DNA of 48,449 nucleotides from Acidimicrobiaceae bacterium (GTDB taxonomy: Bacteria; Actinomycetota; Acidimicrobiia; Acidimicrobiales; Ilumatobacteraceae): NCBI GenBank assembly GCA_020637295.1, contig JACJWF010000019.1, positions 1 to 48,449 of the forward strand. Direction: 5' to 3'. The position numbers and the translations under genes are program-made. Under the pieces are notes generated by a model. The model ran no database searches. It was not told the DNA's origin and worked only from the letters and a program-made list of their open reading frames with translations. Below, piece after piece: positions 15,425 through 24,128 of this stretch (the stretch's first letter is position 1; each line of letters begins with the position of its first letter).

Positions 15425-16930
15425 GTGCTTCGCCGCTCCGCTGCCGTCCTCGCCGCCGCGGCATTGCTCGCTGCCTGCGCCGCCGACCCAGGGGTGCGGT
15501 CCGGCACCGCCAACTCGGGTGGCCCCACCGCGCCGGTGGACGGCACTACCACCTCGCCCGCCACGCCCACCACGGGCTCCGGCCAGCCCGGCACCACTGT
15601 CCCCCCGCCCACCACGGTGGTCCCCGGCGCGCACGATGGCACGGGTGACCGGCTGTTCCCACAGCTGGGGTTCACCGGCATCGACGTGCAGCACTACGAC
15701 GTCACCATCGACTACCACCCCGACCAGCAGTCGATCGACGGCGCCGTGGTGGCCGACATCACCGCCACCACCGCACTCACCGAGTTCTGGCTGGACTCCG
15801 TCGGCCTGGACATCAGCCAGGTCACGGTCGACGGCGCCCCCGTGGCGTTCCAGACCCAGCGTGGCGAGTTGGTGATCACGTTGCCGGCACCCGTGTCCGC
15901 GGGCACCTCGTTCACCACGGAGGTCACGTACTCCGGCCGGCCGAACGCGGCGGCGTCCGCGGTCGGGATCCCCAACGGCTGGTTCCACAGCCCAGGCGGG
16001 TCCTACGTGCTCAACGAGCCGGACGGGGCGCGCACCTGGATGCCCTGCAACGACCACCCCAGCGACAAGGCCAGCTTCACGTTCCACCTCGGCGTGCCCG
16101 CGGGGATGGCGGCCGTGGCCAACGGTGAACTGGTGTCGCACGACACCGAGGCCGCGGGCGAGCGGTGGACCTGGGACCAGGCCGAGCCCACCGCCACCTA
16201 TCTCATCCTGCTGCTGACGGGGCAGTACGAGATCGCCGAGTCGCAGTCGTCATCCGGCGTGCCGATCCTCAGCGTCGCCCTCACCCAGGACGCCGACCTG
16301 CTGGCCCGGTACAACGAGCTCACCGCCCGGCAGATCGACTTCTTCGAGCAGTACTTCGGCCCGTACCCGCTGGCCCGCTACGGCGTGGCGCTCACCGACA
16401 GCTTCGGCGGGCTGGCGATGGAGACCCAGGGGCGGTCGATGTTCAGCAGCGAGGACATCGGCGGCCGTTTCGACTACGGCGAGAACCTGCTGCTCGGGCA
16501 CGAACTGGCCCACCAGTGGTTCGGCGATGCGGTCACCCCGGCCGACTGGGGCGACATCTGGCTGAACGAGAGCTTCGCCACCTACGGCGAGTGGATGTGG
16601 CTGGAGGAAGCCGGGCTCGGCACCGTGGACGACAGTGCCCGCAACGCGCTGGCCAATCGCCCTCCAGGTGCCACGGGCACGCCGAGCGTCGGCGAGATGT
16701 TCGGGTACAACAGCTATGACGGTGGAGCGGCGGTGGTGCACGCGCTGCGGCGGACGATCGGCGACGACGCCTTCTTCACCCTGCTCCGACGGTGGATCGG
16801 CGAGAACAACGGCACGTCGCGGACCACGGCCGACTTCATCGCGCTTGCCCAGCAGGTGGCCGGGCAGGATCTCACGGCGTTCTTCGACACCTGGCTGTTC
16901 GCCACCAGGCCGCCCTCCAGCTTCCCCTGA
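15425..16930 (+). CDS. M1 family zinc aminopeptidase, lipoprotein
   Basis: From the GTG the protein has 501 residues and begins with a lipoprotein signal peptide whose lipobox is LLAAC (Cys18). A Pro/Thr/Gly-rich tether of about 45 residues follows, suiting a surface anchor. The M1 fold comes next: the substrate-recognition motif GLAMETQ in the position of GxMEN, and the zinc site His359-Glu360-x-x-His363 with the third ligand Glu382 in NESFATY. It would trim N-terminal residues from peptides outside the membrane. It ends soon after the catalytic domain, without the long helical C-terminal domain of PepN. Confidence 0.87.
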   Translation: MLRRSAAVLAAAALLAACAADPGVRSGTANSGGPTAPVDGTTTSPATPTTGSGQPGTTVPPPTTVVPGAHDGTGDRLFPQLGFTGIDVQHYDVTIDYHPDQQSIDGAVVADITATTALTEFWLDSVGLDISQVTVDGAPVAFQTQRGELVITLPAPVSAGTSFTTEVTYSGRPNAAASAVGIPNGWFHSPGGSYVLNEPDGARTWMPCNDHPSDKASFTFHLGVPAGMAAVANGELVSHDTEAAGERWTWDQAEPTATYLILLLTGQYEIAESQSSSGVPILSVALTQDADLLARYNELTARQIDFFEQYFGPYPLARYGVALTDSFGGLAMETQGRSMFSSEDIGGRFDYGENLLLGHELAHQWFGDAVTPADWGDIWLNESFATYGEWMWLEEAGLGTVDDSARNALANRPPGATGTPSVGEMFGYNSYDGGAAVVHALRRTIGDDAFFTLLRRWIGENNGTSRTTADFIALAQQVAGQDLTAFFDTWLFATRPPSSFP

Positions 16931-16945
16931 GTGCCCGCCGGCGCG

Positions 16946-18337
16946 TCAGTGGCCGCCGCCGGTGATCCGGTTCACGATCGCATCGCGCCACTTCGACGGT
17001 GTGCCGTGCTTCGCCTCGTGCCGGTCGGAGCCCGTGGGTAGTTGCACCATCGTGTTGATGCCGATCCAGCGCAGCGGCTCGGGCTCCCACTGGCGTGAGC
17101 GGTGGCCCACCCACGGCAGGCGAGTGAGTGCAGTCTCCTGGCCGGTGATCAGGTCGGCCAGCGTGCGGCCGCTGAGGTTGGTGGTGCCCACCCCGTCGCC
17201 CACGTAGCCGCCGGCCGCCGCCATTCCGGTGGTGGGGTCGTGGGTGACGCTGCACCACCAGTCCCGTGGCGCAGCCACCGCGCCGCCCCAGCGGTGGGTG
17301 ACGGCCGCATCGCCGATGGCCGGGAACAGTTCGAGCAGGGTCTCGTGGATGAGTTGGTGGACCGTCTCGTTCCGGTCGAACTCGGGCTTCACCCGGCTGC
17401 CCCAGTGGTACCACGCGCCGCGGCCGCCGAAGGCGAAGCGGTCGTCGGCGGTGCGCTGGCCGTAGATGATCATGTGACGGTCGTCGTTGAATGTCGCCCG
17501 GTCGGCCAGCCCGGCCTCCGCCCAGAATTCGGAGGGCAGCGGCTCGGTGGCGATCATCAGCGAGTAGATCGGCGCCACGGCACGGCGGTAGCCGGGCAGC
17601 CCCGGGGTGAAGGCCTCGGTTGCCCTCACGATGGTGGTGGCGCGCACCGTGCCCATTCGGGTGCGTACCCGGTTCGGCTGGATCTCCTCCACCCGGGTGT
17701 GCTCGAAGATCGTTGCGCCCAATCCCTCCACCACACCGGCCAGCCCGCGCGCCAGCCGGGCCGGATGGATGGCTGCGCAATGGGGGGTGAACGCCGCGCC
17801 CAGCACCCCGGTGGCGCCGCAGCGGGCGCGGGCCTCGTCGGCCCCGAGCACGCGGTAGTCCGCCTCCGTGAAACCGTACGAGTGGAGGTGTCGGACATGG
17901 GCCTGCACCCGGGCCCACTGGGCGGGGTTGCGCGCCAGGTGCAGGTAGCCCCCATGCGCGAAGTGGCAGTCGATGCCGTCGGCCGCCACCACCCGGCCGA
18001 CCTCGCCGACCGTGTCGTGCATCGCCCGCTGCAGTGCGGTGGCGGCGTCGCGGGAACTGGCGGCCGCGATGGCGTCCATCCCCATCGGCAGCAGCGCCGA
18101 GCACCAGCCGCCGTTGCGGCCGCTGGCGCCGAACCCCACCACCTCGGCCTCCAGCACGACGACACGCAGCGCCGGGTCGTGCTGCAACAGGTAGTAGGCA
18201 GTCCACAGGCCCGTGTAGCCGCCGCCGACGATGGCGACGTCCACGTCGAGGTCGCCGCCCAGCGCCGGCCGGCCGGGCCCCCAGTCCTCGGCCGACATCG
18301 TCGAATGCCACAGGGACAGGCTGGAGAGCTCGTGCAT
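16946..18337 (-). CDS. FAD-dependent amine/amino acid oxidoreductase (DAO family)
   Basis: The 463-residue protein has the dinucleotide-binding motif VAIVGGGYTGLWTAYYL (about 34-50), the ASGRNGGW segment typical of the PuuB/OrdL branch, and the C-terminal FAD-contact region GYVGDGVGTTNLSGRTLADLI. Related enzymes oxidise gamma-glutamylputrescine, glycine derivatives or other secondary amines. The substrate is unknown here, as no polyamine genes are nearby. It is divergent from the CPBP gene, with 58 bases between starts. Confidence 0.82.
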   Translation of the reverse strand: MHELSSLSLWHSTMSAEDWGPGRPALGGDLDVDVAIVGGGYTGLWTAYYLLQHDPALRVVVLEAEVVGFGASGRNGGWCSALLPMGMDAIAAASSRDAATALQRAMHDTVGEVGRVVAADGIDCHFAHGGYLHLARNPAQWARVQAHVRHLHSYGFTEADYRVLGADEARARCGATGVLGAAFTPHCAAIHPARLARGLAGVVEGLGATIFEHTRVEEIQPNRVRTRMGTVRATTIVRATEAFTPGLPGYRRAVAPIYSLMIATEPLPSEFWAEAGLADRATFNDDRHMIIYGQRTADDRFAFGGRGAWYHWGSRVKPEFDRNETVHQLIHETLLELFPAIGDAAVTHRWGGAVAAPRDWWCSVTHDPTTGMAAAGGYVGDGVGTTNLSGRTLADLITGQETALTRLPWVGHRSRQWEPEPLRWIGINTMVQLPTGSDRHEAKHGTPSKWRDAIVNRITGGGH

Positions 18338-18343
18338 GTGGCC

Positions 18344-18349
18344 AATCTA
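18344..18349 (-). promoter_or_regulatory. putative -10 box of the FAD oxidoreductase
   Basis: TAGATT on the minus strand ends 6 bases before the ATG at 18337. Confidence 0.35.
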
Positions 18350-18382
18350 TGTCGCCGCGTGGAGCGGCACCCTGGGCGCGCC

Positions 18383-18388
18383 TACCGT
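18383..18388 (+). promoter_or_regulatory. putative -10 box of the CPBP protease gene
   Basis: TACCGT ends 7 bases before the ATG at 18396. It favours that ATG over the in-frame ATG at 18231, which would overlap the divergent gene. Confidence 0.4.
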
Positions 18389-18395
18389 GACGGCG

Positions 18396-19232
18396 ATGTC
18401 CTCGCCCTTGCTTCCTCCTGCGCCACCACCCGGTTGGTACCCCGCGGATGAGCAGGGCGACACCCTGCGTTGGTGGGACGGTGCGGGCTGGACGGGCCAC
18501 ACGGCGGGCCGGCCGCCGCCCCCCGAGCCGTTCCCCACGCTGCCGTGGCAGGTCGCTGCCGGTGCGGTGGTGGCGCTGGCGGCCCCCCTCGTCGCCAGCA
18601 AGTGGATCCTGCGCTCGACCCTGTCGTGGCGGCTGCCGATCGCGGCCTACATCGTGCTGCTCGCCGTCGTCGCCTACGGGCCCTCCCTGGCCTGGTGGCG
18701 GGCTGCCAGCCGCCGCTACGGGAGCGGCAACGCGCGGGCCGACGTGGGCTTCACCTTCGTCAAGGCGGACCTCGGTTGGGGGCCGCTCACCTGGCTGGCG
18801 TGCTTCGGCGCGCAGATCGTGGTCGCCGTGATCGTGGTCGCCTTGCACCTCCCGACCACGGGCAACACGGAGTCCATCCGCGAGAACCGCACCCTGGCTG
18901 CGTTCGTGGTGCCGATGGTGGTGCTCACCGTGGTCGTCGCCCCGCTGGTGGAGGAGATCGTCTTCCGCGGGCTCATCTTGCGCGGCCTGGCGTCCCGCCT
19001 CGGCACGGCCGCCACCATCATCGGCCAGGCGGTGCTGTTCGGCGCTGCCCACTTCGACCCCGAGCGCGGTGCCGGCAACATCGGCCTCGTGCTGGTGCTC
19101 AGCGCGGTGGGCGGGATGCTCGGCGGCGCGGCGGTGCTCAAGCGGCGGCTGGGCCCGGGGATCATCGCCCACGCGATCATCAACTCGATCGCCATGGCGG
19201 TGGCGCTCAGCGGGTGGAACCCGTCACAGTAG
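18396..19232 (+). CDS. DUF2510 + CPBP intramembrane metalloprotease
   Basis: The 278-residue protein opens with a DUF2510 motif (PPGWYPADEQGDTLRWWDG, WT), a short actinobacterial module seen on membrane proteins. About eight hydrophobic helices follow. The CPBP (Abi/CAAX) protease motifs are present: EEIVFRG (motif 1, Glu-Glu and Arg), LFGAAHF (motif 2 His) and AHAIINS (motif 3 His and Asn). Members cleave or process peptides in the membrane; the substrate is unknown. Its last 9 bases overlap the end of panC tail to tail. Confidence 0.82.
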   Translation: MSSPLLPPAPPPGWYPADEQGDTLRWWDGAGWTGHTAGRPPPPEPFPTLPWQVAAGAVVALAAPLVASKWILRSTLSWRLPIAAYIVLLAVVAYGPSLAWWRAASRRYGSGNARADVGFTFVKADLGWGPLTWLACFGAQIVVAVIVVALHLPTTGNTESIRENRTLAAFVVPMVVLTVVVAPLVEEIVFRGLILRGLASRLGTAATIIGQAVLFGAAHFDPERGAGNIGLVLVLSAVGGMLGGAAVLKRRLGPGIIAHAIINSIAMAVALSGWNPSQ

Positions 19233-20063
19233 GCGGTTGTCGATGAGGCGCACGTCGCCGAACCACACGGCCGTCACGGCGACACAGCCGGGTCCGGCCG
19301 TGGGGTCGCCCCGCAATGTGGCGCCGTCCACGATCTCCAGGTGTTCGAAGCGGGCGAGGGGCTCCGCGTCCACCACCCGCCGGCCGGCGGCCACCAGGGT
19401 CGCCACGTCGCGGACCCCGGCGTCGTAGGCGGCGGCGACGGCATCCAGGCTCCGCGGCACGCAGGCTGCGGCCGCTCGCTGGGCCGCACTCAGGCGTCGA
19501 TTGCGGCTGGACATGGCCAGCCCGTCGGCCTCGCGCACGATCGGCATCGGCACGATCGTGACGCCCATGTCCAGGTCGGCCACCATCCGGCGGATGATCG
19601 CCAGCTGCTGGAAGTCCTTCTGGCCGAACACTGCCACGTCGGGCTCGGCGGCGTGGAACAGCTTGGCGACCACGGTGGTGACCCCTTCGAAATGCCCGGG
19701 CCGCTGCGCGCCCTCCAGCACCTCGGCCAGCGCGCCCGGCACGACCCGGGTCTGGAACCCGTCCGGGTACATCGTGGCCGCCAGCGGGGCGTACACGGCG
19801 TCCACGCGGCGGGCGCGGCACAGGGCAAGGTCGTCGTCGAGCGGGCGGGGGTAGCTGGTGAAGTCGTCGCTGCGGTTGAACTGCAGCGGGTTGACGAAGA
19901 TGCTGAGGGCCACCACGTCGGCGTCCTCCCGGGCACGGTCCACCAGCGCGAGATGGCCGTCGTGCAGCGCCCCCATGGTGGGCACGAGACCGACGCGCCG
20001 CCCGGCGGCGCGGTGAGCGCGGCTCCATGCGCGTAACCCGTCGGGGGTGTCGAAGACCTCCAC
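19224..20063 (-). CDS. panC: pantothenate synthetase (pantoate--beta-alanine ligase)
   Basis: The 279-residue enzyme joins pantoate and beta-alanine with ATP to give pantothenate, the precursor of coenzyme A. It carries the nucleotidyltransferase HxGH motif in PTMGALHDGHLAL, the INPLQF-type segment (FVNPLQFNRSDD), FGQKDFQQL and the MSSRNRRLS loop (KMSKS equivalent). It lies 12 bases downstream of panB in the same direction, forming a panB-panC unit. The aspartate decarboxylase gene panD is not visible. Confidence 0.95.
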   Translation of the reverse strand: MEVFDTPDGLRAWSRAHRAAGRRVGLVPTMGALHDGHLALVDRAREDADVVALSIFVNPLQFNRSDDFTSYPRPLDDDLALCRARRVDAVYAPLAATMYPDGFQTRVVPGALAEVLEGAQRPGHFEGVTTVVAKLFHAAEPDVAVFGQKDFQQLAIIRRMVADLDMGVTIVPMPIVREADGLAMSSRNRRLSAAQRAAAACVPRSLDAVAAAYDAGVRDVATLVAAGRRVVDAEPLARFEHLEIVDGATLRGDPTAGPGCVAVTAVWFGDVRLIDNRLL

Positions 20064-20075
20064 GACCCCGCCGCG

Positions 20076-20903
20076 TCAGTGGAAGCTGTGCTCGTCGTCG
20101 GGCCAGAGGCCGTCGCGCACTTCGCGCACGTAGGCCTCGGTGGCCTCGATGGCGCGGGTGCGCAGGTCGGCGTAGTGCTTGGTGAACTTCAGCGTCATGT
20201 CGCTGAGGCCGAGCACGTCGTGCAGCACCAGCACCTGCCCGTCGCAGTCCGGCCCGGCGCCGATGCCGATGGTGGGGATCGACAGCTTGCGGGTGATCTC
20301 CTTGGCCAACTCGCGCGGCACGCCCTCCACCACGATGGCGCAGGCGCCCGCCTGCTCCACGGCGTGGGCGTCCTCCAGCAGGCGCTCGCGCCCGCCGGCC
20401 TCGAAGCCGCTCTTCTTGCCCTGCACCTTGTGCCCGCCCATGCGGTGGTAGCTCTGCGGGGTGAGGCCGATGTGGCCGACCACGGGGATGTCCACCCTGG
20501 TGATGGCCTGGATGGTCTCGGCCATCACCACGCCACCCTCCAGCTTCACGCACTCGGCGCCTTCCTTCATCAGCCGGATGCTGCTCTCCACCGCCTGCTG
20601 CGGGCTGACCTGGTAGCTGCCGAAGGGCAGATCGCCGACGATCAGGGCGGCGGGGCGGGAGCGGGCGACCAGGCGTACGTGGTAGGCCATCTCGTCCAGT
20701 TCGACGGGGATGGTGTTGGCCTCGCCCTGCACTACCATGCCCACGCTGTCGCCGACGAGGATCATGTCCACCCCGGCGAGGTCCACGAGGCGGGCGAAGG
20801 TGGCGTCGTACGCCGTGATCATCGAGATCCGCTCCTCCAGCGCCTTCATGCGCGCGAGGTCCGGCACGGTGATCTTCTTGCGCTCGGGCGGCGGGTTGGT
20901 CAT
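20076..20903 (-). CDS. panB: 3-methyl-2-oxobutanoate hydroxymethyltransferase
   Basis: The 275-residue enzyme makes ketopantoate from ketoisovalerate and methylene-tetrahydrofolate, the first step of pantothenate synthesis. Typical segments are MITAYDATFARL, ILVGDSVGMV (metal-binding Asp), DLPFGSYQ, VKLEGG, GHIGLTPQS and IGIGAGPDCDGQVLV. The ATG at 20903 follows GAAAGGGG, a fair ribosome site. The open frame continues upstream without family similarity. panC follows after 12 bases. Confidence 0.95.
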   Translation of the reverse strand: MTNPPPERKKITVPDLARMKALEERISMITAYDATFARLVDLAGVDMILVGDSVGMVVQGEANTIPVELDEMAYHVRLVARSRPAALIVGDLPFGSYQVSPQQAVESSIRLMKEGAECVKLEGGVVMAETIQAITRVDIPVVGHIGLTPQSYHRMGGHKVQGKKSGFEAGGRERLLEDAHAVEQAGACAIVVEGVPRELAKEITRKLSIPTIGIGAGPDCDGQVLVLHDVLGLSDMTLKFTKHYADLRTRAIEATEAYVREVRDGLWPDDEHSFH

Positions 20904-20953
20904 CAGGCCATGGCCCCTTTCGTCGGGGTGCGGTTCACCCCCACGCACCTGGC

Positions 20954-20959
20954 AACCTA
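20954..20959 (-). promoter_or_regulatory. possible -10 box of the panB-panC operon
   Basis: TAGGTT on the minus strand lies about 50 bases before the panB ATG, leaving a leader long enough to hold the visible ribosome site. A TTCGGA hexamer sits 17 bases upstream of it. Weak support. Confidence 0.3.
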
Positions 20960-21009
20960 GCCAATCCGGCACATGTTCCGAAAGGCGGCGCTGCCGATGG
21001 TTGCGGTTG

Positions 21010-22044
21010 TCACATCCGCCGCCGCCCGGCCGACGGGCAGACCTCCAGGTAGGCGGGGTCGTCGCCGAGGCGGGTGGCACGCACCACGGCATTGGTGCAG
21101 GCCCGGGCGAAGCAGGCGGCGCCGACTTCCAGCACTGCGTTGAGGCGGACGGTGCGGGTGCGCGGCGGGTCGTCCGCTTCGGCCAACTCATCCCGCCCGG
21201 TCGCGACTCCGAAGATGGTGTCGCCGTCGAAGAGCGAGTGCACCGGCCGCACGGCGCGCGCCAGGCCGTCGTGGGCGACAGCGGCGAACTTGCCGGCTTC
21301 GGCCTTGGAGAGCGCGGCGGTGGTGGCGACGATCCCGATGGTGGTGTTCAAGGAGGGGACGGAGGCTTCCATCACCCGGCGCAACGCGGCCCGCTCGGTG
21401 GCCGTGGGGCGCTGCAGCGGGTCGTCGCCGGCCTCCCACGGCAGGCCGGAGGTGGTGTTGAGCAACGACCCTGCGGCGTTCACCACGGCCAGGGCCGCCA
21501 CCACCACGCCACCGGGCATCACCTGCGATGCCGTGCCGACGCCGCCCTGCAGCCCACGGGTGCGCGCCCCGCTGCCGGCGCCGACGGATCCGTTGCCGAC
21601 CGGGCGTGGCCGTGCCGCGACCGCGGCCCGCCGGCCGAAGCCGGCGTCTGGACGGTTGGTGAACACCCCGCCACGTCCGAGGTCGAAGATCACCGCCGAC
21701 GGCACCAGCGGCACCACCTCGCCCGGTTCCGTGCCGACCGGGAAGCCGATCCCCCGGGCGGCGAGGACGGCCATCACCCCGTCGGCCGCCGCCAGGCCAT
21801 AGGCGCTGCCGCCGGTGAGGCAGATGGCATGGGCGGTGGCGATGGTGGCCTGGGGGTGCAGCAGGTCGGTCTCCCGGGTGCCCGGCCCGCCGCCGCGCAC
21901 GTCCACGCCGACCACCGCGCCGGGCGGTAGGAGCGCCACGGTGGTGCCGGTGCGCCAGCCCCGCCCGCAGCGGTGGGCGTGGCCCACGGCGATGCCGGGG
22001 ACGTCGGTGAGGCAGCCGCCAGGTGGGGCGTCAGGCGGGGGCAT
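21010..22044 (-). CDS. P1 family (DmpA/S58-type) peptidase
   Basis: The 344-residue protein belongs to the P1 Ntn-hydrolase family, which self-cleaves to form its active nucleophile. Signs are LTDVPGIAVGHA at the start, the Gly-rich GVDVRGGGPGTRETDLL, LTGGSAYGLAAADGVM and NTTIGIVATTAALSK near the expected cleavage site. Thr rather than Ser is the likely nucleophile, as in the mycobacterial Rv1333-type group. It probably acts on N-terminal amino acids or beta-peptides. Its start overlaps the end of the phosphatidylcholine synthase gene by 14 bases. Confidence 0.8.
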   Translation of the reverse strand: MPPPDAPPGGCLTDVPGIAVGHAHRCGRGWRTGTTVALLPPGAVVGVDVRGGGPGTRETDLLHPQATIATAHAICLTGGSAYGLAAADGVMAVLAARGIGFPVGTEPGEVVPLVPSAVIFDLGRGGVFTNRPDAGFGRRAAVAARPRPVGNGSVGAGSGARTRGLQGGVGTASQVMPGGVVVAALAVVNAAGSLLNTTSGLPWEAGDDPLQRPTATERAALRRVMEASVPSLNTTIGIVATTAALSKAEAGKFAAVAHDGLARAVRPVHSLFDGDTIFGVATGRDELAEADDPPRTRTVRLNAVLEVGAACFARACTNAVVRATRLGDDPAYLEVCPSAGRRRM

Positions 22045-22792
22045 CGGCCGGGGCGTGATCGATCACGGACTCCGGGCCGAGGGTGCGCCACGCGCCGACG
22101 GCGACGATGTACACCGGGCAGGCGATGAGGACCCACTTGCCGGCATCGTTGTGGCCGGGCCAGTCCGCCGTCATCGCCAGCACCGCGGCCAGCCAGAGCA
22201 CCGTGACGGCCACGTTCATCGGGCGCCACTTGCGGACCTGCATGGGGTGGATGAACTTCCAGTTGGTGAGCTGGGTGAGGGCCAGCAGCACGCACACCGT
22301 CGCCACGACCCAGGGCTTGGCCTGGATGAGGTACAGGGTGGGCACGATCATGTTCCACTCGCAGGGGAACCCGTTGAAGTACTTGTCGGCGGTCATCTGG
22401 TCCGTGCGGCTCATCCACAGTGCGGACAGGAACAGCACCACCGACGCGACCAGCACGTTGCCGTGGTGGGGCAGCATGTTGAAGCGCAGCATGAACAGCA
22501 CCGGGATGACGATGCAGGTGACGTAGTCGATGATCAGGTCCAGCGTGTAACCGTCGATCCGGGGCACATGGGTGCGGACGTCCCACGCCCGTGCCGCAGG
22601 ACCGTCCAGGCCGTCGACGATCATCGCCACGGCGAGCCACACGATGGCCATCTTGAAGTCGCGGTCCGTCACGGCCATCAGCCCGAACATGCCGCACAGC
22701 GCGCCGAGCGCCGTGAAGAGGTGCACGAACCACCCCTTGGCCACGGGGTGGCGGAGTGCGGCGAACTGGTCGTGGTCGGGCTGCAGAGACAT
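22031..22792 (-). CDS. pcs: phosphatidylcholine synthase-like CDP-alcohol phosphatidyltransferase
   Basis: The 253-residue membrane protein has about 7-8 helices and the CDP-alcohol motif read as Asp63-Gly64 ... Ala67-Arg68 ... Gly81 ... Asp85 ... Asp89. The gap between AR and G is 12 rather than the usual 8 residues; this longer spacing and the LDLIIDYVT segment fit bacterial phosphatidylcholine synthases. These enzymes condense CDP-diacylglycerol with choline. The assignment rests on motif shape, and another head group is possible. The start ATG 22792 gives the family's usual length. Confidence 0.72.
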   Translation of the reverse strand: MSLQPDHDQFAALRHPVAKGWFVHLFTALGALCGMFGLMAVTDRDFKMAIVWLAVAMIVDGLDGPAARAWDVRTHVPRIDGYTLDLIIDYVTCIVIPVLFMLRFNMLPHHGNVLVASVVLFLSALWMSRTDQMTADKYFNGFPCEWNMIVPTLYLIQAKPWVVATVCVLLALTQLTNWKFIHPMQVRKWRPMNVAVTVLWLAAVLAMTADWPGHNDAGKWVLIACPVYIVAVGAWRTLGPESVIDHAPADAPA

Positions 22793-22857
22793 GGGCGTTG
22801 ACGCAGGACGGAAGGGTTCCACCCCTGAACGCCCGCATCGTAGCCCCTGGGCACCGG

Positions 22858-22863
22858 TAGCGT
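22858..22863 (+). promoter_or_regulatory. putative -10 box of the hexapeptide acyltransferase
   Basis: TAGCGT ends 8 bases before the GTG at 22872. A minus-strand TACGAT at 22852-22847 could serve the divergent pcs gene, with a leader of about 50 bases. Confidence 0.4.
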
Positions 22864-22871
22864 CGCGTTCC

Positions 22872-23513
22872 GTGCGACACAGGGCGAGGGCGGCGTGGAG
22901 CCGCGCAGCAGGCGTGGTGGTGCGCCGGGTGTGGTCCTGGGCCACCACGGTTGCCGCCATCGGCCCGCACGACCGGGCGGGCCGCATGTTCGGGGCGTTC
23001 GGCGACGGCAGCATCATCTGCTTCCCGCCGAACACCATCTTCAACGAGCGCTACATCCACATCGGTGCCGGCACGATGCTCGGCCCGCAGATCACGCTGT
23101 CCGCCGGGATGGTCCCGGGCCAGGCATGCCTCAGCGACCCGGTCGTGCGCATCGGGGATCGCTGCCTCATCGGCAAGGGCAGCGGCATCGTCGGCCACTT
23201 CTCGATCGAGATCGGTGACGACGTGTGGACCGGTCACCACGTGTACATCACCGACCAGAACCACGGGTACCAGGACGTCACCCGGCCCATCTCCCAGCAG
23301 ACCCAGCCGGAGCGGCCGGTCTCGATCGGCGACGGCTCGTGGATCGGCCATGGCTCGGTGGTGCTGCCGGGCGCTCGGATCGGCCGCCATGTCACCATCG
23401 GGGCGAACTCCGTCGTGACGGGCGAGATTCCGGACTTCTCCGTGGCCGTCGGCAACCCCGCCAAGGTCATCCGTCGCTATGTGGAGGGTGAGGGCTGGGT
23501 GCGCCAGGCCTGA
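22872..23513 (+). CDS. left-handed beta-helix (hexapeptide repeat) acyltransferase
   Basis: From the GTG the protein has 213 residues. It is built of hexapeptide turns (IHIGAGTMLGPQITL, VRIGDRCLIGKGSGIVG, VSIGDGSWIGHGSVVLPGARIG, VTIGANSVVTG) and ends with the VGNPAKVIRRY segment typical of maltose/galactoside O-acetyltransferase-like enzymes. The catalytic His is probably in DVWTGHHVYITDQNHGY. It would acetylate a sugar or surface glycan; the acceptor is unknown. It is divergent from pcs, with 79 bases between starts. Confidence 0.82.
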   Translation: MRHRARAAWSRAAGVVVRRVWSWATTVAAIGPHDRAGRMFGAFGDGSIICFPPNTIFNERYIHIGAGTMLGPQITLSAGMVPGQACLSDPVVRIGDRCLIGKGSGIVGHFSIEIGDDVWTGHHVYITDQNHGYQDVTRPISQQTQPERPVSIGDGSWIGHGSVVLPGARIGRHVTIGANSVVTGEIPDFSVAVGNPAKVIRRYVEGEGWVRQA

Positions 23514-23522
23514 CCCTGCGGG

Positions 23523-24128
23523 TCACATCGGCTTGATGTTGACCAGGTCGTTGGGAGGCGAGCAGGCCGGGACGTCGTTGCCCTTCACCCCGGCGGTGAA
23601 GTCGGTGACGACGTTGGTGACGGGGCCGCCCGCGTCCTCCACCACGCTCTCGCTGTAGCGCACGTTGTTGCCGGCCCGCAGTTCTGCGGCGTAGTGGCGG
23701 CGGTCGGAGATGACGATCCGGTAGTACTTCTCGAACACGGTGAGGATCTCGTGGTCCCGGTCGGTGGTGACCGGGATCGCCATCAGGTCGTTCACCATCT
23801 CCTCGATGATGTCGGTCGCCTGCTCCACCAGGGCGGCTCGCTGCTGCATCTGCTCCGGCGTGGGTGTCTCGATGACGCCGCCGCCGGTGTCCGTCAACCC
23901 GTCGAGTTGCAGCCTGGCGTCGGCGCAGATGGCTCGGGCGGACGCTGCCCAATCCGGGTCGTCCAGCCGGTACACGCCCTTGTCCGGAGCGAGCGTGAAG
24001 GCGTACACCCACACGGAGAGGATCAGCACGGTGCCGACTGCGAGGAAGGCGACCAGCCACGGTCGCCGGCGGCCCGGCGCCGGGCCGTCACCGGGCTCGG
24101 TGACCGTGTCGTCGATCGTGGCGGTCAT
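23523..24128 (-). CDS. single-pass membrane protein of unknown function
   Basis: I do not recognise a family. The 201-residue protein has an N-terminal charged segment, one transmembrane helix (about residues 25-45) and an extracytoplasmic domain of about 150 residues. That domain is largely helical (TPEQMQQRAALVEQATDIIEE) with two Cys residues (in AICADA and VPACSP). Its ATG overlaps the stop of the doxX-like gene (ATGA), so the two are coupled. Confidence 0.7.
   Translation of the reverse strand: MTATIDDTVTEPGDGPAPGRRRPWLVAFLAVGTVLILSVWVYAFTLAPDKGVYRLDDPDWAASARAICADARLQLDGLTDTGGGVIETPTPEQMQQRAALVEQATDIIEEMVNDLMAIPVTTDRDHEILTVFEKYYRIVISDRRHYAAELRAGNNVRYSESVVEDAGGPVTNVVTDFTAGVKGNDVPACSPPNDLVNIKPM

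Noticed and set aside
13253..16141. 962-residue open frame on the minus strand
   Set aside because: It runs through the CAP-domain gene in another frame and across the M1 peptidase start. Its Arg/His/Gly-rich sequence has no domain.
16872..19172. 766-residue open frame on the minus strand
   Set aside because: It overlaps both the FAD oxidoreductase in another frame and the CPBP gene; no recognisable fold.
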